From Bacteroidales bacterium (GTDB lineage Bacteria > Bacteroidota > Bacteroidia > Bacteroidales > NBLH01): a stretch of DNA of 6,685 bases. The notes beneath the pieces were generated by a model. The model saw nothing but the letters and a program-made list of their open reading frames with translations, ran no database searches and was not told the DNA's origin. The stretch is taken from NCBI GenBank assembly GCA_029210905.1, contig JARGGF010000256.1, positions 1 to 6,685 of the forward strand, read 5' to 3'. Position numbers and translations under genes: made by a program. This document shows positions 6,304 to 6,685 of this stretch, piece by piece (positions within the stretch are counted from its first letter, which is position 1; each line of letters opens with the position of its first letter).

Positions 6304-6685
6304 CTATTCTGAAACTACTTCAAAAGTAATTTCTGCTTTTATTTCCCGGTGTAATCTAACAGTTGCAGTGTAAGAACCTACTTCTTTTACAGCATCTTCA
6401 TTAATGGTAATTTTTCTGCGATCAATATCGAAACCTTTGCTAATCAATTCATCAGCAATTTGAATGGTATTAACAGAACCGAATATTTTACCGGTAGAAC
6501 TGGTTTTTGCACCAATAGTTATTTTTACATCTTTCAGCTTTTCGGCCAGTACAAGCGCATCATTTTTGATTTTTTCTTCTTTATGTGCCCTTTGCCTTAA
6601 ATTTTCAGCGTGAACTTTTTTTGCGGTCTTAGTTGCAAGAATTGCATAACCTTGAGGTATCAGATAATTTCTACCATAGCCATTT
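6304..6685 (-). CDS. rplI: 50S ribosomal protein L9 (5' end cut by window edge)
   Basis: The C-terminal 126 codons of ribosomal protein L9 are present, ending in TAG at 6304-6306. The visible product begins with NGYGRNYLIPQGYAILAT, which is the core of the L9 signature at the end of the N-terminal rRNA-binding domain. A charged helix follows (about visible residues 20-50, rich in K, E and A). It leads into the C-terminal domain, containing TSSTGKIFGSVN (in E. coli-type L9 a similar GKLFGS-like stretch is conserved), and the protein ends with EITFEVVSE. L9 is usually close to 150 residues, so about 22 N-terminal residues lie beyond the right edge. L9 binds 23S rRNA at the base of the L1 stalk and supports reading-frame fidelity. 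In Bacteroidota it commonly closes an rpsF-rpsR-rplI operon, so rpsR and rpsF are expected to the right. Confidence 0.97.
   Translation of the reverse strand, partial: NGYGRNYLIPQGYAILATKTAKKVHAENLRQRAHKEEKIKNDALVLAEKLKDVKITIGAKTSSTGKIFGSVNTIQIADELISKGFDIDRRKITINEDAVKEVGSYTATVRLHREIKAEITFEVVSE

Overview
The window reads as chromosomal DNA from a Bacteroidota bacterium, most likely near Bacteroidales/Marinilabiliales; that placement is inferred from gene content and protein style, not from a search. It is AT-rich. Ribosome binding sites are weak and AT-rich. Two upstream regions carry exact matches to the Bacteroidota promoter consensus (TTTG, 19-21 bases, TAnnTTTG). Every convincing gene is on the minus strand, so the biological order runs from high to low coordinates.

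From the right: (1) 6304-6685 is the C-terminal 126 codons of ribosomal protein L9 (rplI), closed by a strong intrinsic terminator at 6253-6280. (2) 4757-6166 is a complete sodium-coupled glutamate/aspartate-type symporter of the DAACS/SLC1 family, with its own probable promoter. It has an unusually long charged loop after the first membrane helix. (3) 4309-4656 is a small predicted lipoprotein of unknown function. It sits between a consensus promoter and a near-perfect symmetric terminator, so it is probably a monocistronic unit. (4) From 4097 down to the left edge runs the first part of a Bat (Bacteroides aerotolerance) type operon: moxR AAA+ ATPase, DUF58 protein, a BatD/DUF4381-like membrane protein, and batA (VWA protein, cut by the window edge). 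A consensus promoter lies directly upstream of moxR.

The operon genes probably act together. The MoxR ATPase is thought to remodel or activate partners. The DUF58 protein (soluble VWA-like) and BatA (membrane-anchored VWA) both keep apparently complete metal-binding MIDAS residues. The BatD-like protein places a beta-rich domain in the periplasm and a helical domain in the cytoplasm. batB and further Bat genes would be expected beyond the left edge. The biochemical role of this system is still poorly defined in general.

No stretch over 300 bases lacks a gene. The larger gaps are 4049-4308 (terminator and moxR promoter), 6167-6303 (rplI terminator and symporter promoter), 1983-2102 (inverted repeats only), 4657-4756 (lipoprotein promoter and an inverted repeat) and 2967-3052 (nothing convincing). 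I see no tRNA, rRNA, CRISPR, insertion sequence or phage signal. The region looks like ordinary core genome, and I found no evidence of a wholly new system.
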